From contig CH003145.1 in NCBI GenBank assembly GCA_000149265.1, positions 719,333 to 783,332 on the forward strand: a stretch of 64,000 nucleotides of DNA, written 5' to 3'. This document shows, one piece after another, positions 1 to 13,600 of this stretch. This DNA is from Ciona savignyi (lineage: Eukaryota; Chordata; Ascidiacea; Phlebobranchia; Cionidae). The notes under the pieces are model-generated. The model was not told where the DNA came from, made no database searches, and worked only from the letters and a program-made list of their open reading frames with translations. The position numbers were made by a program, and so were the translations under genes. The stretch's first letter is position 1. Each line of letters opens with the position of its first letter.

Positions 1-522
1 ATGCTGTTTTCTGTAAATTAGTTATGTCCGTTTGTGGGTAATTGTTGCCATCTCTTAGATATTACATTACTGACATTATCTTTAAGCTTGTTTTAAAATT
101 CGTATAATATTTATACTGTATATGTATAAATATATACAGTATATATATACAGTGAAACCACGCTTACCTAAGCACCTATGGTACCGTCATCAAGCGGTCG
201 CGTTAGCAAAGATACACGCGTCTGTTCTTTGCGATCAGGTGCAAGTTGGACCAGGGCCAAACAATCCTTACGTACACGCTCGGCCGAAGATTGCTTGATA
301 AATAAAGTAAAAGAAACGGATTAGCTTTTCCATTTGTCATTAAAACACTCGCTACCGAATATAAAACTTTTACTTGGAATATAGCTTTAACTACCTGAAG
401 CGTCTGATTGTTTCCTAATTTGTCGTTTCATTGGAGCATATGATATTAAAACGCAATCGCCCCTGTATAATCACAGCAAAGCTGCGACCAAATATATTCG
501 CAATAAGCTATATATCGATTAT

Positions 523-561
<39 letters not shown>

Positions 562-1656
562 TTTTACCACAAACCGTATTAATATTCAAAATTTTGTATG
601 TTTAAGTTAAACTTTAGTTTAAGCTTGATCTGTACAGTTAAGTAGTGTACATAACTGTTAAATCGCTTGATTGCTGTAAAGTTGAACTATATTTCTCTTA
701 TAGTTTGCATTTTCGCGTCATAAAATAAGCGTTTTTTGGACTCGATCCAGATCGCGATCGGCAAGGATTTTAATGATCGCGAAAAAACCTGATCGGCACA
801 GCACTATTCGATATGATAATATTTGTTTACATTGTATAGGCAACAGCAACCACTGCATACATAAAAAATACCAAATTATCATACTTTGACCTAGATTGGA
901 TATTTCCATCCTGTTTGCGTATAGTTGATAGTATAGCGATTCGGCGGAAACGGTTAAAGATAGTTATTGGATGCCATGTGACCAGCATTTTTAACACGTT
1001 TCAAATTTATATTATATTTTTGCAGGCTTTTCGGCCATAACTGAAAAGGTGTTTAACACGAAATGCAAAATAAATAAATTAAAAATCTTTAATTCATGTA
1101 TTTTTTTAGTTTTACTTCATACTTTTTCCATTTTTCGTTAAACTTTAAGTGAATTCTCCTTTCCAGTCTTACGGTGTCAATAAACATAGACTATTATTGG
1201 CCACCAAGTCCATAAAAACAGCAGTCATGCTAATATTCTGGGAATGAAACAACAATTATCCATCAATATTAAAGTTTTTCAATTATATTCTGCAAGGATA
1301 AAACTTAGCACAAGTAGAAATAGAAAAGTATTAATATAGGAATAATAACAATGGCTATATATTCAGTGCAATAATTTTTAACAATGAAAAAACATAACAG
1401 GATATTGGTTTGTAATGTGCTCATGTAAAATTTTATCAACTAGACTTCAACCAAAAAGGGCTTCAACCAAAAACGGTTTACTTCACATCACGCCTAATTC
1501 AGTTAACACACTTGTAATATACAACGTGAAACCATGTTACGTGAATTCAGGAAAAAGCGGAGGTGGAAAATCGCATACATTACTCTGGCACATAATTCAA
1601 CACAGAAAAAAAATCATAAATAGAAGTAAACAAAGAATCAGATAGCAGTCTAAAAT
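1..1656. other. Downstream flank of KIAA0319L, no gene seen
   Basis: No convincing coding exon on either strand. The stretch is AT-rich with an (AT)n microsatellite near 521-557. Positions about 176-290 hold a fragment that reappears in inverted form near 23545-23600 and has a tRNA B-box-like stretch (GGTGCAAGTTGGACC), so it looks like part of a tRNA-derived dispersed repeat. The short ORFs here lack splice context or protein character. Confidence 0.5.
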
Positions 1657-4600
1657 CTACAAGATGTCATTGTTATGAATATTTTTAGCAGTCGAGTTTA
1701 AAAGAATAGCACTGTTTTCATCAAGACCCATGCCATCGAATGAATCTCCTGAAATCTCCGCACCAGAAACTTGATCTTTAAGATCAATTAAAGTTTTGTG
1801 CGGTTGGGGCTTTTGGGCTTTCAGCCTTTTAAGGCGGCCACCACCCTTTGGACGGTTGATGAGTTTTCTTTTCTCAAAAACAGCTTGATCTTCATCGGAT
1901 GAAGTGGACGTCATACTTCGCATCAACGCAGTGGTTTTAAAATTTTCAGATGTTCGCTTAAAACCATCTAAACAAAAAAAAGTATCTTAAAAGTGACAGT
2001 TTACCACTTAAATTACTTGTATGTTATTGTACAATACATTTGTATGACAGTAATAACATTGCAGTGTCCTCATACTGAGTAAAAAAGAATGTGAATATGC
2101 GTTATTCATAACACAATTATTCTATCATATTCCTTCCTAATTAAACTAAAACAAATTATTTTTTATTACTTTTTCGCTTGTAACCGTTGGATTTTGAGTG
2201 TTTGTCAATTTTCCCATTTTCAACAAGAACATAATTTTTCTTCTTCGAATAGCGGACATGTTTTCGTCTTCTGTAAAAACAACAGGGTTAGTCTGACTGC
2301 TTCAAACCTATTCTATCCTAGTCATTAGAGGCAATATGAAAAATGCCTACTATATGGATACCGCCCAAACTTTGAAGCATAAAGTCTTTGTACAATACAA
2401 TCGCACTGTTTGTTTTTTATTCCAAATAAACTCGATCGAATTCAGGAGATTCATTTTATGGTATGGGTTATGATGAGAAAAGTGCTATTCTTTTAAATTT
2501 AGTTCTGCCTGTTGTCAGTGTACGGGTTTTGTGCTCTCAAGTTGGAGTAGTAAGTGGTGCATGAGCAAGATCGTTTATATACCTTGACACTGTGGTGTCT
2601 GATGACAATCTAGAATCGTCAAACAGAATATTAGGAGTTAAAAGACAGACTTTTCTGAAAATATTTATACTGTATAATTGTGTAGTAAACCAAACACTAG
2701 TAGTCCATGTATGACACTTACGTTAAACTATCAGACATTTACTACTCACCTAACACAGTAACACGTGATAAAGTACAGCAGAAGACACACTCCAATGATT
2801 ATGATAAAAACCACAATTATCACATACAGGATACTCCAATCTAAAACATAAAAGTGATTGTATGTGAATGTGTGAGCCACTTTTCTAATTGCCAACTCGT
2901 AATTATAAAGTAATATGCTTTGAAAATGTGACACATGTGACACACGGATTTGCAAAAAAATTTGAGGAAATTTCTAAAATTTCTCTGTACAATTCTAATT
3001 TCAAAGAATATGCAACACATTATTAGATTTAGTGCAAAAACGTATGCTATGCAATAGCATACGTGACCAGTATTACATGACACATTATACCTGTGTGGAC
3101 TCCACATTTAAAAGAACAATAAATATTTTGATTTTCTTACTTCAATCTAAATAGTATATAAACATTTAGTTATTATGATAAAATTTTGTTTTTAATATTA
3201 AAACAGTAACAAGACTGTATATACTCACCACAATTTTTTTTACCATCGCCCATATAAGCCCTAAAGAAATCTTCCATCCAGAATGGGTCACACTGGCATT
3301 GTTTCGACCCAGAGTGGCACTTTCCATGGTTTGAACATTTGTTTTCACATACTGAAAAAGTCAGATAAATATTATCGATTCAACGAGTGTTTCAAACCAT
3401 GACTATTTTCTAGAATGGTAATGGCAGCCGGGACTCACATGAAGGTAGCAATAAAAGAAAGTAACAATCACTCCCCCAAGGGGTTTAACACGAGTTTCCT
3501 CTCCACTAGTACGTACCGTAAGTATCCACCAGCACAACTTTCACATCAGGCAAGAGATTGGATGTTAATTTTAAATTCAAAGTATCAACGACATTTATAG
3601 CGGGCAAGTACGATTTGTCAGCTATCCTCACAGCAAATAGAACAACAGCACTGAAATAATAAATTGAATTTACTTCAAATTACAAAATTAAATAAGTAAA
3701 CAACTGATAAACCTTCAAAAAAAGGCTTATTAAATCAAAAATAATTTCACTTGAAAAGTGCACTCACTGTCCAGTAGAATGCATCGGGTAAACAGATTGC
3801 ACAAGTATTTGATCTTCATCAGTTAGGCCTAGGTAAAATGCAAGTTGGTTCAACACTTGGTTAAGTTGAGTGATTTTTATTTTCTCTGCTGGCCCAGCGA
3901 TATGGAGTTCCACCTATGTAGAAAAGATTTAACCGTAAAATGTTTGGGAACATGGGCATAAATTTTGCACCTGTTTTGATGCATATTTCACGACCACTTT
4001 TGTAGCCATAGCGAAACAAGTATTTGATGCCTATGTTAATAGAAATCACCTGGGTTTTACTAAAACTACTAAACCCTTGATTTTAGAGCAATATGAAAGA
4101 AAAGTTGTAAAGGATGTCTGCTTTTTTATATTACCAACACAACCTTGTTGCTTTTTAAAGTTAATACACATACCAGCGATTTTGAGATGGGGTTTGGTGA
4201 CACAACAACTTTAACGCTCTTAGAAGCCTGCCTGCCGCGTATGTTGACCACCGTCAGTGTGAACGTGTAAGGTGCCTTCGACAAGGTCAGCTACTTGCAG
4301 CACAGCACTGTGGTCCGACTTGTTCAGTATATGCTGCAAATGAAGTTAGCCTTTAAACAAATTTTAATTTAAGTTCTGTCGACATAGACATACTTCTGGA
4401 CATTTCGGCCAAAGAAAACAACATTTCGAGGATTTGTGAATCAGAACAAAACAGCTTTGTTTTTAAAAAAAATATACGGTTTGTAAATTAATTCATTTTG
4501 TGTTATCTCAGATTACGAGTTAAATCACGGCAAGATTAGGAATTTTTTGGTGACAATGTTCTATGGCTTGGGAAATGCTGAATATATAAATAATTGTGGT

Positions 4601-7600
4601 TATATTCTTTTAAAGCTTGATTTTGTATAGAAGTCTAATATACTTTTCACTTCTAAAAATATATTAAAAGTAAGACCATTTTTTTGAGAAAACCAACCCT
4701 AACCATCATTGCAGCTGTGGCTTGGCACATAGTTTCAGTTTCTCTACATTNNNNNNNNNNNNNNNNNNNNNNNNNNNNNNNNNNNNNNNNNNNNNNNNNN
4801 NNNNNNNNNNNNNNNNNNNNNNNNNNNNNNNNNNNNNNNNNNNNNNNNNNNNNNNNNNNNNNNNNNNNNNNNNNNNNNNNNNNNNNNNNNNNNNNNNNNN
4901 NNNNNNNNNNNNNNNNNNNNNNNNNNNNNNNNNNNNNNNNNNNNNNNNNNNNNNGCGTTGTCGGGTAGAGTGATACGAACAGTATCCGCGCCAACATCAA
5001 CTGGAGGCGGTTGCTCTGGTGAGAATGTGGTTTATTTTCGAGATCCAGTGTTAAATTTAAAGTAACATGTTGGAATCAAAATGAGATAATTAAATATCAT
5101 TCACATAATAGTAATGTTTGAAGAGCAAATAATAACAGAAAATGAATTGAATAAAAACTTAATATGCTATTTTATCAAAACTAACTTTCTAAATACAATC
5201 TAAAATTACAACCGGTTACCTTTCCTGATATTCTTTAGTAAATATTACATTCTGTTTCCAAACAATCTGTATGGTCCAGTATATTTGTACAATAACACTT
5301 AGAATAAATAATTTAACAACAATTATAATTTAAATTGTGGAAGATATGCTTATCTACCCAAGTAAAACAATGACTTTACGATACCTTCTTTAACTGTAAC
5401 AATGACTGTGGCAGTATCGGATGCCTTCTCCGCATCGTACACTGTAAGTCTGTATTCATACAAGCCCGCAGCAGTTATGTCATTCACCCTGCTCACCAGA
5501 TCTCTGGGGCTGTGTATTGTACTGTGCGGCCCGCTGTGGTATGAAATGTACTTTTATCTAAATCCTTATGTGGTAAAGTGTACAATTACAGAGCTTCAGT
5601 GCTAATATTTCTACAAGTGTTTATATTTCTTCGAATAAAAAAAAGTATAGACAAGTGGTATAATAATTAAAATAGTGTTTTGGATCAATAATAATGCCTA
5701 AAAATGTAAATTCTTTAACTTGGATTTAACAAGTTAAATCACTTTTCCAGCATTATATTTCTAAATTTCTGGGTTTTATTCATCAATACTAAACAGGTTA
5801 ACTGGCTAAGTTCTGAACGAACTATACAAAATTTAGTTTTGCTAAAACTTGTTTTCTGTTATAAATGAAAAAAATTATTAATTGAACAATCTTTGTCGTT
5901 GAATTTTTCACTCAAGTCAAAGCTATGCCTACAGTCAGTACAAGTGTTTGATATTGATTAACAAATTTGTGTGTAAGTCCAAAGGTCTTGGTACAGCTAA
6001 AGAAAGTTAACCACATGTAAGTTTCACTGATATCAGCAAACACATGAAACAGGAAAAAATGGTATTCACAATTAGTTTGAAAAACAAGTATAATACTTTA
6101 ACACTGACCTAATTTGCACCCATTCTGAGGATGTTATTTCCTTGTCATCACTACTTTTGCTCCCATTAAGCCACATATAAGCAGAGTGATCATTTAGTGG
6201 AGAAATCAATTGCTGAGGCTCTCCAGCATCTGCTGATGGTCGGTGGTTCGATTCCTGGTGGTGCAGAAGTGAGAGTGAAACAGGATCAACCAGTGAACCA
6301 AACATAGACAATTTAACAAAAACTAAATGCATTACACAAGTACTCAAATATAATATGTTTTAATTAAAACTATTTAATATGGTAAAGAATTATTAGATTT
6401 GTGACTGAGAATATCACACATAAGTATAAAAAATAATAACAAGCCTCCTTGTTAATAACAGTATTAACCACGCATCACACAATACCAAAAAATTGTTACG
6501 GTTTTCATGTTATATTATACATTATTCAAACAACAATGAAGCAAAATAAGACTACAAGTACTTACCGGATGAACTATGACTGATACTGTAGCTGTGTCAG
6601 TTTGCTTAGCTTTATCAGTAACAACCAGCTGGAACTTGTATTCACCAACTACTAGTTTGGAAACATGGAGACAATCCGATCGAGCACCCTTCATGTACAA
6701 ATATGCAACTTAAACATTGCAAAGATTTATAAATGCACCCGTGTGTAAGTTTATAAATAAAATAACCTAAAGTATATTAATAATCTGATTAATATGACTT
6801 AAACATAGTAATTGAAATTTTAAATCAAACGTAATAAGCACACCAATAATTCAACAGAACGTTGAGTGGAAATTAAACTATGTTTGTTTTTAAACTTATC
6901 ATATTTAAACATCCATTTTGTTGTGTGGAGGGCCACAATGTCACCTTGCAATGATTGTGACAAACAGTCTAATTGCGGTTCTTAAAGTTACAGAATATAA
7001 AGGTAAAATTCACACCTGCAGATCCACCACTTGGTTGACACTGTCCGGACTTAGTGACCACTCGTACGACACGATTCCCCAGTCATCCCGACTTTGATTG
7101 CCGCACAACACGGCTGAATCTTGGGGAAGAGTGATCAACTGCTGCACACCAGCATTTGCTATGGGCTTATTGTCAATGCCTGGGGTTGTGACAAAGGTGT
7201 AAAGTTAAAAGACCAATTTGCATCACTAACATGAAAATTTGTTTGAAATGATCTAAACAGAATGAATTAAAATAAAAATATTATATTTGTTTAAAGAAGT
7301 TTATGCAGCAATATTTTATCTTTAAAACAGATTATGCAGAATATTTCAGAACATATTCTAAAATACCATATTTGAATCCACAATTTTATATCCTGTTGCA
7401 ACAGCAGTATAGAAATCATAATGATCACAATTTAGATGTTTAATTTTATACCTTTATTAACAAGCACATGGGCCAGTGTTGAATTAGTTAAACCATCTGT
7501 GTCTGTTACAGTTAGTTTATATGTGTAGCTTCCAACAATCAGGTTTTCCAGCTTTAAAATCTAAGAATATAGTAATAGTTTTAATTTAAACAAGTATGTC

Positions 7601-10600
7601 ATGTGAACATGTCAAAGTAAGCACATTATGTGGCTATAACCACCATGCAATACCAACAAATCACACCACCTGTCCATCTTGTAATATATTTTCATCTTTA
7701 GCATCATCCTTTTGAAGTGGACCTTGCAGAAGTTTCCAGTGGTATGATATTATGCCATCATCATCATGTGATCCTGTATTTTATGACAATGTACTACATG
7801 TATACAATATTGAATTAAATAATTGGATTTATTTAGTTTTCTTTTCAAGTAGCTTCTTATTTTCTGTTAATATATTTAATAACGACTGTCAGTTTGCCAT
7901 CTAAACCCCATATACATGTACTTACTGTTTTATTACCATATTGCTTTCAAAGAAACAACCAATAAATTAAACTATAATGGCTGTTTATTGTGACAGCTCT
8001 GGATTGTGCTGATAGAAATAGATTAACTAGCTTAATGCATAATGTCAATTGTCTTAGTAGTGTTCATAATTTGTGTTGCCATATATAATTAATCCATATT
8101 TAGTATTTTTAAGACTATATTATTTTATAAAATAATAGTAGGCAGGAATACCTTATTTTGATTTTTTTTATCATACAATGAAAATATTATTAAATCCTTT
8201 TTTTTCTCCAAAAATTATTGTGTAGCTTATAATCCTTTGTATGCTCATAGAAAACAACAATGAAGATCAGCCAACCAGAATTGTTTTAATATTCATAAAT
8301 ATTAAAATTCTTATATGAAAAGATCATGCACATATATTTTTAAACATTTTCTTAAGACTACTCAATAAACATTTGAATTTTTTTATTAAACAATCACTTG
8401 TGCCACTTCAATATTTGCTAATTTAGTTTCTTTGACAGTTCTCCTTTCAAAAAGGTCTGGTGCTTATTAATATAAGCATCTCCCAGGAATGAGAATAATA
8501 GTTCTGCATGCAACCACCATCAATACCACTGCCATTGTTTATCAATTGTTCATTAATTGAGTTGACAAAGCTATATTAGTGTGTGGTAGATGTTTGATCC
8601 ATATTGACATATGTGGAAAGCCAAGGTTAATCTACTTCTGAGCTGCCATCGATGTCACAGTGCATGTTTTATTAAGTATAAGTCTATTGGTCAAGGGTTA
8701 TTATTGATTTTTATGGAGTGAATACGCAGCCACAATATATACCGATGTTTGCAAAAAACTTGCTTTACTGTTAAGGTTGGTAAAGAATGACAACAAAAAT
8801 ATAACTTCCAGAAACCTGATCCATCGAGTACAGTTGCATCGTTTGGCAAAGTTAAGACTTGGTTGACCGTATTCGGTGAAATGACAGCCACAGGTGGTTG
8901 GTTTACACGAAGAACTTCCAACACTGTTACGTTGACCAGTGCTTCCCCATATCCATTCTGGTCTGTCACTTCCACCTAATAATTTGTTTGTTTAGTCAAC
9001 ATTGTCATTGACATGAATAGCCTAAGAATTATCTATGTAATTCTATTATTTCATAACTTCTGAGTTGATGATGCAGTGCATATCGATTTTTATTACTAGA
9101 GGACTATTAACTAGGGATTTGATAAAGAAATGTCATATTTGTAATCACTCGGTTGATGGCTATTTATGACAGTTTTTTTGTAAAACATTTTTGGTGCTTA
9201 TATGTTACTCATAAAGCTGTTTTAAAATTAATGTTTATCACACACAAACCAGTAGCTGTGTAAACATAGCAGTCAATATGAAAAATTAAACAATTGACAC
9301 TACTAATTTTATCCTACTTTAGATATAAAATACCCAATTAAAGTTAAAATCAATCAGTATAACTAAAATGCTATCTATACTTTAACACAGCGTTTCTCAA
9401 ACTATGGGTCGCGCGCGGAAATTATCATAATTGTGACATCACACAATCTTGAATCGTGGCGTGATCCCAGAGGTGTGTTCCTTTGCAACGATAGCGTAAC
9501 CTAGAAACCAACAACAACTATATAGAAAGTTAAGTGGGCCGCCATAAATTGTGGTAATTAATAGTGGGTCCCAACTCTAAAAAGTTTGAGAACCACTACT
9601 TTAACATATATATAATATATATATATCGGTAAATTACTAAAAACTGGTCAATTACTTAAATAATAAATTAACAAACATTTTGGAAATATATTTACACGAA
9701 AATACAGGCACCATTGTTCACAGTTTCTGCACGGAACTTTTTAGTTGAATTATGTTTTGGTCTGTTAAAACTGAATGGAATGATATTCAAAGAGCAAACT
9801 GTGTATTTCGACAAGACATGGGGATGGGGTGTGCACTAGATTTTGCTCAGTTAATATGTAACATAATTATTATCATGGCTAAAAGAACACTAAACATTGA
9901 CTTTGATTGGGTTGAAAAAAACAACATCTCTAACACCACATTGATTTAGAAAATTATTATATAATATCGGTTTGTCTAACAATGCAGCAATTTCATAGTT
10001 ACCAAATTGCAATAAAAAATCCCACTAAACAGTTTGGTAACTAGTAGTACCCACTGCTCAATAGAAAAGAATTATGGGTTCCATTTTAGTGCAATATATG
10101 CACTACCAAACCATATATTGTAATAATTTAAATTATTAATTTTAGACAAAAATATAAACTGGAAATTTGCCGTTCATATTGCGAATTGTAAACTTTAAAT
10201 TTAGTTTTTAGGTCAAATGTCGATTTTAATGCACTTACATTATTTTACCAAATTACTGAATGTTATATGTTACAGTGCAAGTTTATATAGTTTATGTCAT
10301 TTATATGTTATTATATAGAAAATACACTTTATTTATCGCTTATTTTCCTTAACATATGATACTTTGAAGAATGTCCTATTTTTATTATTATAGTAAAATT
10401 AACGAGAGTTGTAGCATTAATAAAATGAAAAAAACAACACAATACTTAACTCTCACCTTAAACCTGTACTTCCCAGCTGTCAGGGAGCTTAGTTTTAAAG
10501 TACTGTCCTGCTTCCCAGACTGCATGCCATCAAAATCGGTTGGGTTTGCGATTAGTTTCCACTCGTATTCAAAACCTTTAAAGTAATACTTTTATAATTA

Positions 10601-13600
10601 ACCTGTTTTTCAGAAATAATTCACCGGATGAGTCGGTAAGGGGGTCTAAGCGCCATTAGTAACGAAATACCTGATTGTAAGAGTTAATTTTTAGGATCTA
10701 ACAGCAAGCAGACTTCTACTTTGTGGTTTTTAAATTAAAACATGATTACATTAAAAATCTTAAAAATAAATGGACATATAAAATACACTACTTTTTGATG
10801 GCAGGAAAACAGAGTCAAGAAAATATTAAACTTTTAGGTAATTCTCACTTTTGACTGGTTGGCCTTGTACTTGTGCTGTGATTTCTACTGAGTCTTGTGG
10901 AAGTTGAATGACTTTGTTGTTCCCACCAAACACAAACACTTTCAGTGCTCTTATCCCGACCACTTCTTTAGTGGTCGGAATAGTTGTATATGAAACATCT
11001 GGTGTTGTAGTTGGGTGGGTGGCATCTTCAGCAACTGGTATTGGAGTTGTTGCTGGTTGGATAATCTTCATAACAACTAAAAATATAATCGCAAATGTTT
11101 TGAAAGAGGGCTGTGTTATCATGCAACTAAAACCAAATGATCATGGATTCAGCAATATAATCAGCAGTACTAAGATTTGTAACTATATTGAAATACTGTA
11201 AAGCAATGTAAATAGAAACATTTTATCAATTATGGCAACCTCTCCTTTGACCAAATAATCATTAAACTATGTGCCCTCAAAATGCGATAAACTAGTATAC
11301 TAAACTTTAAAGCTAATTCGTTAGATAAATCATTGAGAATCATTTTTATCAAATAATCTAACTTTGATATTGGTGGTGGTGATAATAGAACAGAATTGTC
11401 AATTTTATTTAAAGTTGACTAACAAACAAAATAGTGTAGGAAACCTAACAGGAAGCATGTGTGTAACAAACTAACATAAACTAGATAGTGTCAAACGCGT
11501 GTAAACCACTATTTTTAAAACCTCACTCTTGAGTGTACGAACGGAAATTCTACTTGTTTTTTTTTTGAAAAATAAAAAGTTGAGCCAAACTATGGGAAGA
11601 TAGGATTCCTGAAAGTTTCAACCAGATTTGATAACACATTCTACCCAATAATCTGGCGACCAGACATGCCTGTCACCATGGCAAAAAACTAAAAAAAAAC
11701 TAAAGGTATTCTTTTTGAAAATTCGAAGGGAATCCATAATAATCATATCTGCTACATTACCCATATTAAATCATTCCTACAATTCTTTAATAATAATATT
11801 GCAAGATTGTCAACGCTTTTTTGTTAAGGTTTTTCTGGCTGAATATGTGACACGATTAAATCAAAACCAGAGATGCATGATATCAAGTGTTGCATCATAT
11901 CAAACCTGTTGTGTTGTTCTGCAATATTGTTGCAATTGGATGGTCCTTCACCTGGGTTGTTTCTTCCAAAACATTAATATCGGTTTGTATAACAGGTAAG
12001 GTTGTAAAATGAGTTGGTAGGATGGTAAACAATGGTTCAACGGTTGCTTCATTGTGGTTGAAATCATGATGTTCTAATGATGGTTTGGGTGTATTAACAT
12101 CTACTGTAAAAAGAAGATTATTTGGTACATTAAAACTGACACAAATATGTTCTTTGCAGACATTTTGTTTATGTATTTGTTGTCATCTTCGGTAGTAGAA
12201 CCTAGGACCATAAAATGTTTTTCAGAAATCCCATGTAAGGCAACAGATACATCAGTCGCAGATAATGGATATGTATACAGTATATTTAATGGCAGGGGTG
12301 TCCAACCCGAAAAGTTGGCATTTATTGTTTGCTTTCTTTCAAGTTAATTTTATTGCATCACAATGCACATTATTTCACATCACATTTCCAATATTGTTTA
12401 GTCGACATTCTTTCCGCACAATTGTAATGTGCTTTAATGGCCAGTAAGTCAGTAATAGGCTAGGTTTGGTTGTACCGGTAATTCAAATGAATGTTCAACG
12501 TCTAAAATGTAAAATCTCGATCACATTGAAACATCGATGTGTAGTAAAACTTTGTTGACTGTAGTGGTATTTTTATTTTTATTATAATTGTAAAAGACTA
12601 ATACACATTAGTGTGAGGGTTTTGTCTATTAGCAGTAAAGACTCAAGTGGCCAGCGCAATCATTCTTAAATTGCTTGTTGCACTTTGGCCAAAAAGGTTG
12701 GACACCCCTGTTTAATGGTATATGTTTAAAAAAAGTAAAAGTCAGAAATGTTTCTTTTTTGCTCAAATGTTTAAGTCACAAGATAACTGCAATTGTATTT
12801 AATTAGAGAATGAATTTACTTACCGGTAGTATTTCTGGAAATTATATAAACCAGAGTAGATATCTTATTTCGCACAATAAGATCAACATTGGTATCGTTG
12901 GCAGTAAGTGGCGCACAAGGGCCAATGTCAAAAGTTTTTATAGGACAATTCACCAAAATGCAAGTCTAAAAAATCATATAAAATAAATTAAATGGCATAT
13001 CAAATTGGTACAGTTAAAGAAATAGTTTCCATTACAAGCACAGTTTATAAAATAAATTTTAATTATGCATGGTATATTTACAGAGAAATCAATGACCATT
13101 GCCTCAGGATATTCATGTTTTATTTCAGGGGTGGGAAAACAAACAGTCATTACAAAGTTGTTGACACCATATGCGGGCTCTTAGTGGTCAGAGATATTAC
13201 ACTTTTCTGTCTAAAAATGTTTTCTGCCAAAACTTCCTTTAAGTAATCGTCAAACACAACAATGGCCAAAATGAACAATAGGATAGGAGATATAGGTGCT
13301 AGGATATATATATCTTTTAAAGTACAACAGCATATTTAACACTAAATATTATAACCACCAAGATTGAGCATAAACGCATGACAAAAAAGAAAAAAAGTGG
13401 CTTAAAAGCATATTTATATATAGTTAAGTTGCATTGGTCAATAATTAGATATTACATTAAAAATTTAAAGGTTTAAAATCATTGCAGTTTGGTTCAGTTT
13501 TCAATCAAATGACAAAGGGGTTACAGCCGTACTTGCAGTGTAGTATGTGATTTTGGGGTTAACTGCGAAAACTTATTAGCGTATAACCCAATTTTAAAGT

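Noticed and set aside
10908..11201. Plus-strand ORF of 97 codons with hydrophobic stretches
   Set aside because: Antisense of the Thr/Pro-rich linker exon of KIAA0319L; the minus strand has the correct splice phases and homology.
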